From Acinetobacter celticus (GTDB lineage Bacteria; Pseudomonadota; Gammaproteobacteria; Pseudomonadales; Moraxellaceae): a stretch of 64,000 bases of DNA. Shown piece by piece: positions 25,365-33,240 of the stretch. The notes below the pieces were generated by a model that worked only from the letters and a program-made list of their open reading frames with translations, did not search any database and was not told the origin of the DNA. The first letter of the stretch is position 1, and each line of letters starts with the position of its first letter. The position numbers and the translations under genes are program-made. Where the stretch lies: the NCBI RefSeq assembly GCF_001707755.1, contig NZ_MBDL01000008.1:248001-312000 (forward strand), in the 5' to 3' direction.

Positions 25365-26795
25365 TTACACGTTATGTTGCAAACGAATTCCAATATTGCG
25401 TGTTTGAACATAACTAAAGATGGCTTCCTGCCCTTTTTCACGACCAAACCCAGATAATCCAACACCGCCAAATGGGGTTTCAATACCACCTGCAAACCAT
25501 TCATTAATAAATACTTGTCCAGCAATCAAGCGATTGGCTACACGTAATGTTTGATTCAAACTTTCACCAAATACACCTGCGACTAATCCAAAGTCTGTAC
25601 CATTGGCAATAGCCACCGCTTCATCTTCAGTTTCAAATGGCATTATCACGAGTACAGGGCCAAAAACTTCTTGTTGTGCAATCGACATTTCAGGAGATGC
25701 TTCAATAATTGTCGGTAACACAAAATAGCCAGATAAATCTGCTGCATGTCCACCCGTCAGAATATTGGCGCCTTCTTGTCGTGCTTTTGCAATCATTGCC
25801 AAGATTTGCTGTTGCTGATCGTGAGATATAACGGGGGTAAGTTCAGCATTATTTTCACCGATCCCCACAGTTAGGCTTTCAGCCAAACCCACCACTGCAT
25901 TTTTGACTTCGTCATAGCGACTACGATGTACAAGTAAACGTGACATTGCGGAACACACTTGCCCAGAGTTATAGAAAATTCCGACTTTGACGCTACGCAA
26001 TAATTGTTCAAGGTCGACATCAGCAAAAGCAATTGCTGCTGATTTCCCACCTAACTCCATTACTGATGGGGTCGCACGTTCAGCAGCATCTTTTAAAATA
26101 CGCTGCCCAGTTGCTACAGAACCCGTGAATACAATTTGGTTGGTATATTTGTGTTTAACCAAACAACTCCCCACTTCTGAACCTTTACCACAAAGCAAAT
26201 TGATCGCACCTTGTGGAAATCCAGCTTTTTCAAGCGCTTTAAATAATAAAATCATACCCAGTGGGGAAATTTCAGGTGATTTCACCACGACTGCATTACC
26301 TGCGGCCAAAGCTGGTGCTAAAGAGCGCGCACAAATGGACACAGGGAAATTCCAAGGTACAATTTGCACGGATACGCCCATTGGAATATAAGAAGTAAAA
26401 TCAATGTAATCTTTGCCTAAAGGCACAGAAATTCCTTCAATTTTATCTGCCATTCCTGCGTAATATTCGAAGTAACGTGCGGCTTCATCAAACTCTTCAC
26501 GTGCTGTTGCCAAATTTTTACCATTTTCACGGCACAGAATTAATGCACCCTCAGCAGCAATTTCACGAATTGCATCCGCTGCTTTTAGTAGCCATGTTGT
26601 ACGCTGTGCAGGGCGAACATCGGTTAATACACCACTTTTTGCACAACGATGAGCTGCGGTCATAGCAGCATCAGCATCTTCAATACTGGCTTGAGCCATC
26701 GTAGCAAATGCTTGTGCTGTTGCGGGATTGATGACATCCAACTGGCTAGAAGAATCTCGCCATTGACCATCAATAAAGTTGAGGTAATGTTGCAT
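25365..26795 (-). CDS. Aldehyde dehydrogenase (betaine-aldehyde-dehydrogenase-like)
   Basis: 476 aa NAD(P)-dependent aldehyde dehydrogenase. Seen: the substrate/cofactor region VPWNFPVS, NAD loop FTGSVATGQRIL, catalytic Glu in VMELGGKSAAIAFADVDL, and catalytic Cys in FYNSGQVCSAMSRLLVHRS. The reading that begins at 26891 is too long; ATG 26795 (MQHYLNFIDGQW) has GGAGGC ahead and lies just after the Rieske gene stop. It should oxidise the aldehyde released by the oxygenase or the oxidase. BetB-like by general appearance; substrate not provable. Confidence 0.88.
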   Translation of the reverse strand: MQHYLNFIDGQWRDSSSQLDVINPATAQAFATMAQASIEDADAAMTAAHRCAKSGVLTDVRPAQRTTWLLKAADAIREIAAEGALILCRENGKNLATAREEFDEAARYFEYYAGMADKIEGISVPLGKDYIDFTSYIPMGVSVQIVPWNFPVSICARSLAPALAAGNAVVVKSPEISPLGMILLFKALEKAGFPQGAINLLCGKGSEVGSCLVKHKYTNQIVFTGSVATGQRILKDAAERATPSVMELGGKSAAIAFADVDLEQLLRSVKVGIFYNSGQVCSAMSRLLVHRSRYDEVKNAVVGLAESLTVGIGENNAELTPVISHDQQQQILAMIAKARQEGANILTGGHAADLSGYFVLPTIIEASPEMSIAQQEVFGPVLVIMPFETEDEAVAIANGTDFGLVAGVFGESLNQTLRVANRLIAGQVFINEWFAGGIETPFGGVGLSGFGREKGQEAIFSYVQTRNIGIRLQHNV

Positions 26796-26796
26796 A

Positions 26797-27987
26797 TTAT
26801 GCCTCCAACGCTGCTTTGGCTTGAGTTGCCAACCATTGTTGGAAGAAATGAGTCGGTAAATCCATTTCAGGTGAGAAAACACCACCACCAAAACCAGGAG
26901 AATGTCGACCTTTTTGCATATTTTCTACTGCAAAAATATCTTCAGAAAAAACAACTTTCCATGATTCTAAAGTTGCTTCACGGCAAGCATCGTATTCAGG
27001 CTTTAATGACTCATCCCCAACATAATACAAACGTAGTTTTTCAAGTGTTTTCTCAGGAGCAATCGGATCAATCATCATGGCAAATGCATGATCAGCCTGA
27101 ATACCTAACAATACATTTGGGAAAACCGCCACATATTCAGCATGACGCAATTGTTCTTCTGGCCAATGTGGAAATTTTGGTAAATGTGTACCTGCAGTTG
27201 CAGATAAATTATATTTATAACTGCCTTGACCTGCAAAACGACCTTCAAACATGATGTTGTAATGATCTTCAAGTTTTGAATAAGTATTTAATGCAGGATG
27301 TACCCATGGTAAATGATAGGCTTCACAATAGTTTTCAACTGTTAGCTTCCAATTACTCTTTACAGGTAACTCAAAAGTTGAACCTATTTTACTGGTGCGA
27401 ATTAAATCTAATCCATCTTCACCTAAGAAAGGTTTCCAACGTTCAACTAGTGGTGCAATATGCTCTTCAAAGCTTGGTGCATCACCAGAGATATTAATAA
27501 ACACCATATCCATCCAAATCGCTGAACGAAGTGCTTTTAAGCCATGTTTTTCACACTTAAAACGATCATCCTTATGTTGGTTAATACCACCAACGTGCGG
27601 AGTTCCCTTTAAGTTACCATTGAGGTCATAACTCCAAGAATGATATGGACAACGAATCACACCTTCAATGGTGCCTTCTTCATGAACCAGTTGCATACCA
27701 CGATGGCTACATACATTATGAAAAACTTGAACCTGACCTTCACGGTTACGCATCATGACTAATGGCATACCCATAAAGTTGCTTGGTTTGACATAGCTTT
27801 TTTTCGGCAAATCAGAAGCAAAACCAACACATACCCAAGTTTTACTCAAAATATTGTCACGTTCAAAATTAAAATACTCATCACTGGTATAGGCGATATT
27901 TGGCATACCATTGGATTCAGTAATCGGATTTAAAACATTGTCGACTTGTTGAACTGTAATCAGTTTTTGGTTGACTTGGCTATTCAT
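26797..27987 (-). CDS. Rieske non-heme iron oxygenase (choline-monooxygenase / betaine-demethylase type)
   Basis: 396 aa alpha subunit. Rieske [2Fe-2S] ligands C93-x-H95 and C113-x2-H116 (CSHRG ... CPYHSW). Mononuclear iron histidines H225 and H230 in NYCEAYHLPWVHP. This group includes choline monooxygenase and glycine-betaine or stachydrine demethylases; the BCCT transporter across the divergent promoter supports a quaternary-amine substrate. It differs clearly from carnitine oxygenase CntA as I remember that sequence. First gene of the operon; GGAGATTATTAG precedes ATG. The donor is probably the rubredoxin fusion two genes downstream. Confidence 0.85.
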   Translation of the reverse strand: MNSQVNQKLITVQQVDNVLNPITESNGMPNIAYTSDEYFNFERDNILSKTWVCVGFASDLPKKSYVKPSNFMGMPLVMMRNREGQVQVFHNVCSHRGMQLVHEEGTIEGVIRCPYHSWSYDLNGNLKGTPHVGGINQHKDDRFKCEKHGLKALRSAIWMDMVFINISGDAPSFEEHIAPLVERWKPFLGEDGLDLIRTSKIGSTFELPVKSNWKLTVENYCEAYHLPWVHPALNTYSKLEDHYNIMFEGRFAGQGSYKYNLSATAGTHLPKFPHWPEEQLRHAEYVAVFPNVLLGIQADHAFAMMIDPIAPEKTLEKLRLYYVGDESLKPEYDACREATLESWKVVFSEDIFAVENMQKGRHSPGFGGGVFSPEMDLPTHFFQQWLATQAKAALEA

Positions 27988-28319
27988 CTAATAATCTCCA
28001 TTTATTTTGAATCACGCAGTACTCCCTGCGTTGCTATTCACATTGCTGCACTATCTGCTGCCTTATGGAGATTGTGGAAAACATCTTGATGATAAACAAA
28101 CGACTTTTTTGCTCGGTACACATGAGTTTTAATCATGCATTTTTTTGTATAACACTTTTATTAAATTTGGTGTCTTGCAAAAATATACGTATTACAAAAA
28201 CTCACTCAGAGATGAGAATAAATAGGTTGAGCATCCCGCTAAGATATCTTTACTCTTTTACGATCTACACAAACAGTTAATAGATAGTTAGCTGCTTGCC
28301 ACGCATCCAAGGAGGAATT
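27988..28319. promoter_or_regulatory. Divergent regulatory gap between the oxygenase operon and the BCCT gene
   Basis: 332 bp between two divergent genes. It contains the inverted repeat CATGA-N7-TCATG (28121-28137), found again upstream of the LysR gene. A 71-codon reading frame in this gap has no recognisable content and is probably chance. Confidence 0.5.
28121..28137. promoter_or_regulatory. Operator-like inverted repeat, copy 1
   Basis: CATGAGTTTTAATCATG, 5-bp arms around 7 bases, in the divergent promoter of the oxygenase operon and BCCT gene. The identical 17-mer at 31279-31295 lies upstream of the LysR gene. The likely ligand is the LysR-type regulator at 30161; this is inference. 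Confidence 0.5.
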
Positions 28320-30029
28320 ATGCGTACAACAGGGATCTCTGAATCCAACACAGTCGTATCTGTGGTTTCAAAAGTTTTAGTCATTATATTTATTTTATTT
28401 TGTGCAATTTATGCAGATAAAGCAGTTGAAATTTTTTCTTATTTATCCGGTATCTTACTGCACAATATGAAATGGTTTATCTTATTGGCTGCTACAGGTA
28501 TCTGCTTCTTTCTTATCTATCTCATGTTCAGCCGTTATGGGTTAATCAAATTAGGTAAAGACACAGACAAACCCGAGTACAGTTACTTTGCATGGATGTC
28601 AATGTTATTCTCATGTGCAATGGGTGTCGGTCTGGTTTTCTGGGGTGTTGCTGAGCCCATGAATCATTATGCAAGCAATCCTTTTACCAAAGGTTTAACG
28701 GATGAAGCTGCCAGTATGGCGATGCAAATCACCTTTTTCCATTGGGGTTTACATGCTTGGTCTGTTTACTGTGTTACAGCTTTAGCCATTGGTTATTTCT
28801 CATATCGTAAAGGGCTCCCTTTTTCTTTGCGCTCTATTTTGCATCCTTTTATTGGAAATCGTATTTATGGCCCTATTGGAAATTTAGTTGATATTATTGT
28901 CATTGTAGTCACCACCTTTGGTATTTCTCAAACCCTTGCGCTGGGTGTGTTACAAATTAATGCAGGCCTCAATAAAGTATTTGGTTTAGGCATCAATGTC
29001 ACCTCCCAATTTATTATTTTATTACTGTTGTCTAGTCTCGCAACAATCTCTGTAGTACGAGGTATTGGTACAGGAATGCGCCGTATCTCTGAATTAAACA
29101 TTATTTTATCAATTATTCTTATTGTTATTTTAATGTGTGTTGGCCCTGCACGTTATATCACCCATTCGTATATGGAAGGCCTGAGTAACTATTCTTCAAA
29201 CTTTATCAGCATGAGCTTATGGAGTGATGCACAAAAAGATTCTGAATGGCAAAATTGGTGGACAGCCTTTTATTGGTTATGGTGGTCAACATGGGCACCT
29301 TTTGTAGGAATGTTTATTGCTAAAATCTCCAAAGGCCGAACGATTCGTCAACTTATCGCGGGTGTTTTAATTATTCCAACGTTGGTAACATTCCTTTGGA
29401 TGAGCGTCTTTGGTGGTTCTGCGCTTAAAGTTGAGCAAAATGCTCGCCACGCATTTGAGAAACAACAGACTGCACAAATAGAAAAAGCTCCGTCAACTGC
29501 TACTCCAAATCTACAAAGCAAAGCCATAGACACAACACAAGCCTCATCTGAATTTACAGGTGGCCCAATTGTTAAAGCAACCCAAAAGGACAACACTCTG
29601 GCAATCTTTGCCTTGTATGATGCGATTGATGATGGCTTATTTGGAATGATCCTGAGTATTACCACATGCTTATTACTGATTACTTATTTAGTCACCTCAC
29701 AAGATGGCGGTACACACGTATTATGTTTCCTTGATACTCGTTCAGAAAAAGAGACGCCTATTCGTACACGACTTATCTGGTGTTTCTTTGTAACCTCCAT
29801 TAGTTTAGGGCTACTCTATGTAGGTGGATTAAAGGCGATTCAAACAGCGGTTATTTTGTTTGGTTTTCCAATCCTAATTCTGTTAACTATTATGTGTGTG
29901 GCTCTTCTTAAAGTCTTACATAAAGAAACTTCAATTGGTGTTTTAACCTTAGCCGTAGAAGAAGTAAAAGAAGATTTAGATCCTATAAATTTAGTTAAAA
30001 CACCACTAGAAACAAAGTCTAAAACCTAG
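28320..30029 (+). CDS. BCCT-family betaine/choline/carnitine transporter
   Basis: 569 aa inner-membrane carrier with about 12 helices. Family signatures: WMSMLFSCAMGVGLVFWGVAEPMNHY (helix 3 glycine-rich stretch), HWGLHAWSVYC, and WWTAFYWLWWSTWAPFVGMFIAKIS with the conserved tryptophan box. A hydrophilic insert of about 60 residues (KVEQNARHAFEKQQTAQ... to ATQKDN) follows the FGGSALK segment and is longer than I expect in BetT- or CaiT-type carriers. I start at ATG 28320 because AAGGAGG lies 5 bases upstream. It imports the quaternary amine degraded by the divergent operon. Confidence 0.9.
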   Translation: MRTTGISESNTVVSVVSKVLVIIFILFCAIYADKAVEIFSYLSGILLHNMKWFILLAATGICFFLIYLMFSRYGLIKLGKDTDKPEYSYFAWMSMLFSCAMGVGLVFWGVAEPMNHYASNPFTKGLTDEAASMAMQITFFHWGLHAWSVYCVTALAIGYFSYRKGLPFSLRSILHPFIGNRIYGPIGNLVDIIVIVVTTFGISQTLALGVLQINAGLNKVFGLGINVTSQFIILLLLSSLATISVVRGIGTGMRRISELNIILSIILIVILMCVGPARYITHSYMEGLSNYSSNFISMSLWSDAQKDSEWQNWWTAFYWLWWSTWAPFVGMFIAKISKGRTIRQLIAGVLIIPTLVTFLWMSVFGGSALKVEQNARHAFEKQQTAQIEKAPSTATPNLQSKAIDTTQASSEFTGGPIVKATQKDNTLAIFALYDAIDDGLFGMILSITTCLLLITYLVTSQDGGTHVLCFLDTRSEKETPIRTRLIWCFFVTSISLGLLYVGGLKAIQTAVILFGFPILILLTIMCVALLKVLHKETSIGVLTLAVEEVKEDLDPINLVKTPLETKSKT

Positions 30030-30050
30030 TCGTTGTTGAATTTAATCGTA

Positions 30051-30087
30051 ATAAAAAAGGAGAAATTACAAATTGCTCCTTTTTTAT
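30051..30087 (+). terminator. Terminator after the BCCT gene
   Basis: ATAAAAAAGGAG and CTCCTTTTTTAT form a 12-bp stem around 13 bases, ending in a T-run, 22 bases past the BCCT stop. Confidence 0.7.
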
Positions 30088-30160
30088 ATTTTCCATAAAT
30101 GGAAAATAAATGCAGTATTAGTAACGCAATGATGTCATTTACAGTCGAAAGGCAATCTCA

Positions 30161-31084
30161 TTAAGTTAAACCTTTCTCTCCCACTTTCCCAGGTAACTGC
30201 TCCAATAGCCAACAACGAAACTGTTTAACACTCGGAGGAATTATTCCTCTATCAATAGGTTCGAGCATACTAAAATTTGCCTCAGTTCTTAATACCGTTT
30301 CTATTGGACGAACTAAAGCACCACTCTTTAAATAATCATCAACTAAAGAACCCCATGCCAATGCAACACCTTGACCATTAATTGCAGCTTGCAATAACAT
30401 CGGATAGTTATTGATATTTACTCTATTTTTGGGCTTAATTACTGGATAGTTTACCGCTTCAAACCATTCTGCCCAAGTAATCCAATCCTTCTGTGAATCG
30501 TCTAAATAAAGTAAACTTTTAGCGAATATATTTTCAGAATCACTATCTTTCTCAAACTGTGAAAGATAGCTTGGACTACAAACAGGAAAAACCTCTTCAG
30601 GAAATAAAGTCGTTACTTTCATGCCTGTAGGCGGTACCCGACAATAGAATAGAGCTAAATCAAAATCCATTTTATATAAATCTTTAATATTTTCTGTGGT
30701 TAATATCCTTAAATCAATTCCTTCACTTTGTTGAAAAGCTGAAATTTTAGGTAGCAACCAAAGTGCGGCCATGGCATTCGTTGTTGCAACTGTAACTTGA
30801 TGTTCTCCCTGCCATTTCTTTATATCAGCCGTTGCTTGAGCAACATCTAATAAAGCACTATAAATTGTTTTATAGTATTGTAAGCCTGTCGGGGTCAAAA
30901 AAATATTTCGATTGGCTCGAACAAATAATTCCTTCCCTAAATATATTTCTAGCTGTCGTATTTGCCGACTAATTGCCCCTTGCGTAACGCTTAATTCATT
31001 TGCTGCTTGAGTAAAACTAAGATGACGCGCTGCCGCCTCAAATACAATCAAGCTATTCATAGGCGGCAATGGTTTAATTTTCAT
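30161..31084 (-). CDS. LysR-type regulator, GcvA-like
   Basis: About 307 aa. The N-terminal winged helix-turn-helix (LIVFEAAARHLSFTQAANELSVTQGAISRQIRQLE) occupies residues about 10-60, followed by a LysR substrate domain (TVATTNAMAALWLLPKISAF...), resembling GcvA-type regulators. ATG 31084 has TAGGAGTGTCC ahead; the GTG 6 bases earlier is less likely. It is convergent with the BCCT gene and probably controls the oxygenase operon and transporter. The 17-bp inverted repeat found in both promoter regions is a candidate binding site. Confidence 0.88.
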   Translation of the reverse strand: MKIKPLPPMNSLIVFEAAARHLSFTQAANELSVTQGAISRQIRQLEIYLGKELFVRANRNIFLTPTGLQYYKTIYSALLDVAQATADIKKWQGEHQVTVATTNAMAALWLLPKISAFQQSEGIDLRILTTENIKDLYKMDFDLALFYCRVPPTGMKVTTLFPEEVFPVCSPSYLSQFEKDSDSENIFAKSLLYLDDSQKDWITWAEWFEAVNYPVIKPKNRVNINNYPMLLQAAINGQGVALAWGSLVDDYLKSGALVRPIETVLRTEANFSMLEPIDRGIIPPSVKQFRCWLLEQLPGKVGEKGLT

Positions 31085-31278
31085 GGACACTCCTAATTTG
31101 TCCTACATTTCCATTTTTAAGATTTGACGCGTAATTAAATTATCATCCATTTCAAATTTTAGTCCTTACTTAAATTTACAGTCCTTCTACTTCTAAATTC
31201 GTAGTTTTACTGGAAACCCTTTTCGCAATAAAGTGTCATATCGTGACATTAATAAAAAGTGAGAAAAAGTACTTAACC

Positions 31279-31295
31279 CATGAGTTTTAATCATG
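31279..31295. promoter_or_regulatory. Operator-like inverted repeat, copy 2
   Basis: Identical to the 17-mer at 28121-28137, located 195 bp upstream of the LysR start and only 6 bp from the insertion-sequence end at 31302. The insertion may have separated it from something further right. Confidence 0.45.
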
Positions 31296-31336
31296 GCTAA
31301 CTGGACTGCCCCCAGTATCCTAGACACGAGACAGCC

Positions 31337-32192
31337 TCATTTTGAAGCTGCCTCAAATGCTTCTGGACTCATCCCATCAAGATGCGAATGGCGCCTGATT
31401 CGATTGTAAAACATCTCGATATAATCAAACACATCTGCACGTGCCATTTCTCGTGTTTTATAGATCCTCTTTTTAATTTTTTCCTTCTTTAAGCTACTAA
31501 AAAAGGATTCAGCAACGGCATTATCCCAACAGTTTCCGCGACGACTCATACTGGGAACTAAGTTATGCTTCTGACAGAATCTTTGCCAATCTCCGCTGCT
31601 GTATTGTGAACCTTGGTCTGAGTGTATGATCACAGGCTCATTTGGCCTACGTCGCCACACTACCATGAGAAGTGCATCCAAAACGATATCCTTGGCAAGC
31701 GTAGGTTTCATTGACCAACCGATGACTTTCCTTGAATATAAATCAAGAATCACAGCCAGATATAACCAGCCTTGCCAGGTGCGAATGTAAGTTATATCAG
31801 TCACCCAAGAAGTATCAGGCGTGTTTACAACAAACTCTCGATTTAAGTAATTTGGTGGAACGATTTGAGAACGACCACAGCCATAACTCTTATGCTTTTT
31901 ATATCCTAGAACAGCGGCAATGCCATTGTTCTTCATGATCTTTAGCACACGATTAGGCCCACAGCTTTCCCCTAACTCTTAGATCCAGCATGATGCGACG
32001 ATACCCATAGATACCATAACTAGCTTCATAAGAAGAGCGAATAAGTTGTAATAACCGTTTGTCTTCAATGGTTCTGCCTGATTCAGGTTCATGTAACCAG
32101 GCGTAATAGCCAGCACGAGCAATCTTAAGAACCCAGCACATCATTTTAATCTTAAACTGATGGCTGTATTCAAGGATAAACTGATACTTTAC
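31337..32192 (-). pseudogene. IS3-family transposase OrfB, frameshifted
   Basis: DDE integrase-type transposase. The N-terminal part (KYQFILEYSHQFKIKMMCWVLKIARAGYYAW) and the C-terminal catalytic part (DTSWVTDITYIRTWQGWLYLAVILD, IIHSDQGSQYSS, WDNAVAESFFSSLKKE) are in different frames. The break is near 31955-31975, where AGAGTTAGGGG should encode a REL-type turn; two bases (GA) appear lost. Otherwise all DDE landmarks remain. It is therefore inactive unless rescued in trans. Confidence 0.85.
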
Positions 32193-32229
32193 TCGGGCAG
32201 GCTTGCAAAGCGGCGTGAAAGGCGTGCTT

Positions 32230-32481
32230 TCACTTTAAAATATCCCGTTCCTCTTCAGTTTGTTTGAGCTGACTTTTAAGGCGAAGGATTTCTTTCTTTG
32301 CTTCGAGAAGTTCATGTTCATCAGAACTGTTGCGTAAAGGCTGTACGACCTTTAGCCATTTATAAATGCTGTGCTGTGATATACCTAAACGTTCTGCGAC
32401 TTCAGTGACAGAATATCCACGTTCAGTAATCAATTTAACAGCTTCATCTTTAAATTCTGGGGTATATCTTTGTCCACTCAT
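32230..32481 (-). CDS. IS3-family transposase OrfA
   Basis: 83 aa helix-turn-helix DNA-binding protein (YTPEFKDEAVKLITERGYSVTEVAERLGISQHSIYKWLK) with a C-terminal leucine-zipper-like helix (LLEAKKEILRLKSQLKQTEEERDILK). In IS3 elements it joins OrfB by programmed frameshifting. The frame stops at ILK; the continuation KARLSRRFASLPE is in the -1 frame, which could be a natural extension or another small lesion. Confidence 0.85.
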   Translation of the reverse strand: MSGQRYTPEFKDEAVKLITERGYSVTEVAERLGISQHSIYKWLKVVQPLRNSSDEHELLEAKKEILRLKSQLKQTEEERDILK

Positions 32482-32575
32482 AAGGTTCTCTCCTATGCAA
32501 AAAGAATAGACTAAATTTGTCTAGGAGAGTGGTGGCAGTCCATTTCTAACTAAAGAGTGTCTACAAAATCGGTGG

Positions 32576-32922
32576 CTATTCAGCTATGACTGAAACTGCA
32601 ATGGTCACCACCACTAAGGTAATCACTAAAATCACAGGCTTCCAACCCAGTGCCGCAATTTGCTCTAAGGTAATTCTCATTCCGAGTAACGCAATACCAA
32701 TCCGTAATACAGTACGCGATGTAAATTCAATACCCGCCTTACATTTACTCTCTGAGGAGAGAAAATTCAGCCCCATCCCTAACAATAAAGCAAATAACAT
32801 CACTGGAGCGCTGTAATGCTCCGATAAGAAACCTGCTGCTGCGACAACAATAAACTCACCACAAAACCCGGCAGCAACTCACGTGTATGCTGATTCCAAT
32901 TCATTAGCATCGGACTATTCAT
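32576..32922 (-). pseudogene. YeiH-family (UPF0324, putative sulfate exporter) gene remnant
   Basis: Only the N-terminal third remains. The start region (MNSPMLMNWNQHTRELLPGF) is in one frame and the rest (APVMLFALLLGMGLNFLS, SRTVLRIGIALLGMRITLEQIAALGW) in another, shifted near 32840-32870. After VSVIAE the reading ends in a stop 34 bases from the insertion sequence, and the remaining about 230 residues expected of the family are missing. It is broken by both a frameshift and truncation, probably linked to the IS event. Confidence 0.75.
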
Positions 32923-33229
32923 GCTGCTCTCCAGCATCCATTATAATAAATACTTGATCATCAATGACCTTAACAGGATATGAAGCAACTTTAAGCTGTG
33001 TAGAGTTCAACAGATACCCATTGGCTAAACCATGCACACAGCATTGGAGCACGCATCCTTCAAACTTGCCGCACCTTAATGAAGTACCCTTATGTAGGTA
33101 ACTCTCATCAATCGCATAAAATTGTCGAGCCACATGAAATAGAGTAGGCATTTTATTCTCAATTTGGAGAAAGACACGTGCGCTTAGTGTAAGATTTTTT
33201 TCAATTGGAGGCTGAAATCGAGCTGTCAT
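32915..33229 (-). CDS. Degenerate Rieske ferredoxin-like protein
   Basis: About 104 aa. The layout is that of a small Rieske ferredoxin for a dioxygenase (YAIDESYLHKGTSLRCGKFEGCVLQCCVHG ... YPVKVIDDQVFII). The normal first ligand pair C-x-H reads Y-L-H (a single-base TGC to TAC change would explain it), while the second pair C-x2-H (CCVHG) is intact. The [2Fe-2S] cluster is thus probably not formed. ATG 33229 has AGGTG ahead; an upstream ATG at 33244 overlaps the MFS stop. No partner oxygenase subunit is adjacent. Confidence 0.6.
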   Translation of the reverse strand: MTARFQPPIEKNLTLSARVFLQIENKMPTLFHVARQFYAIDESYLHKGTSLRCGKFEGCVLQCCVHGLANGYLLNSTQLKVASYPVKVIDDQVFIIMDAGEQHE

Positions 33230-33240
33230 TACACCTGCCC

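Larger units (their letters stand above)
31302..32542 (-). mobile_element. IS3-family insertion sequence (1241 bp), transposase frameshifted
   Basis: Imperfect 25-bp terminal inverted repeats, both beginning TGGACTGCC and continuing to TCCTAGACA with three mismatches, define the ends. orfA and orfB of an IS3 transposase lie inside on the minus strand. No matching target duplication is evident at the borders (TAAC left, TTTC right), so one flank may have rearranged. The element truncates or borders a YeiH-like gene on the right. Confidence 0.85.

Noticed and set aside
26796-26891. N-terminal extension of the aldehyde dehydrogenase
   Set aside because: It overlaps the Rieske gene and the proper ATG 26795 has a ribosome site.
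28065-28280. 71-codon reading frame before the BCCT gene
   Set aside because: No ribosome site, no recognisable content, and it overlaps the regulatory inverted repeat.
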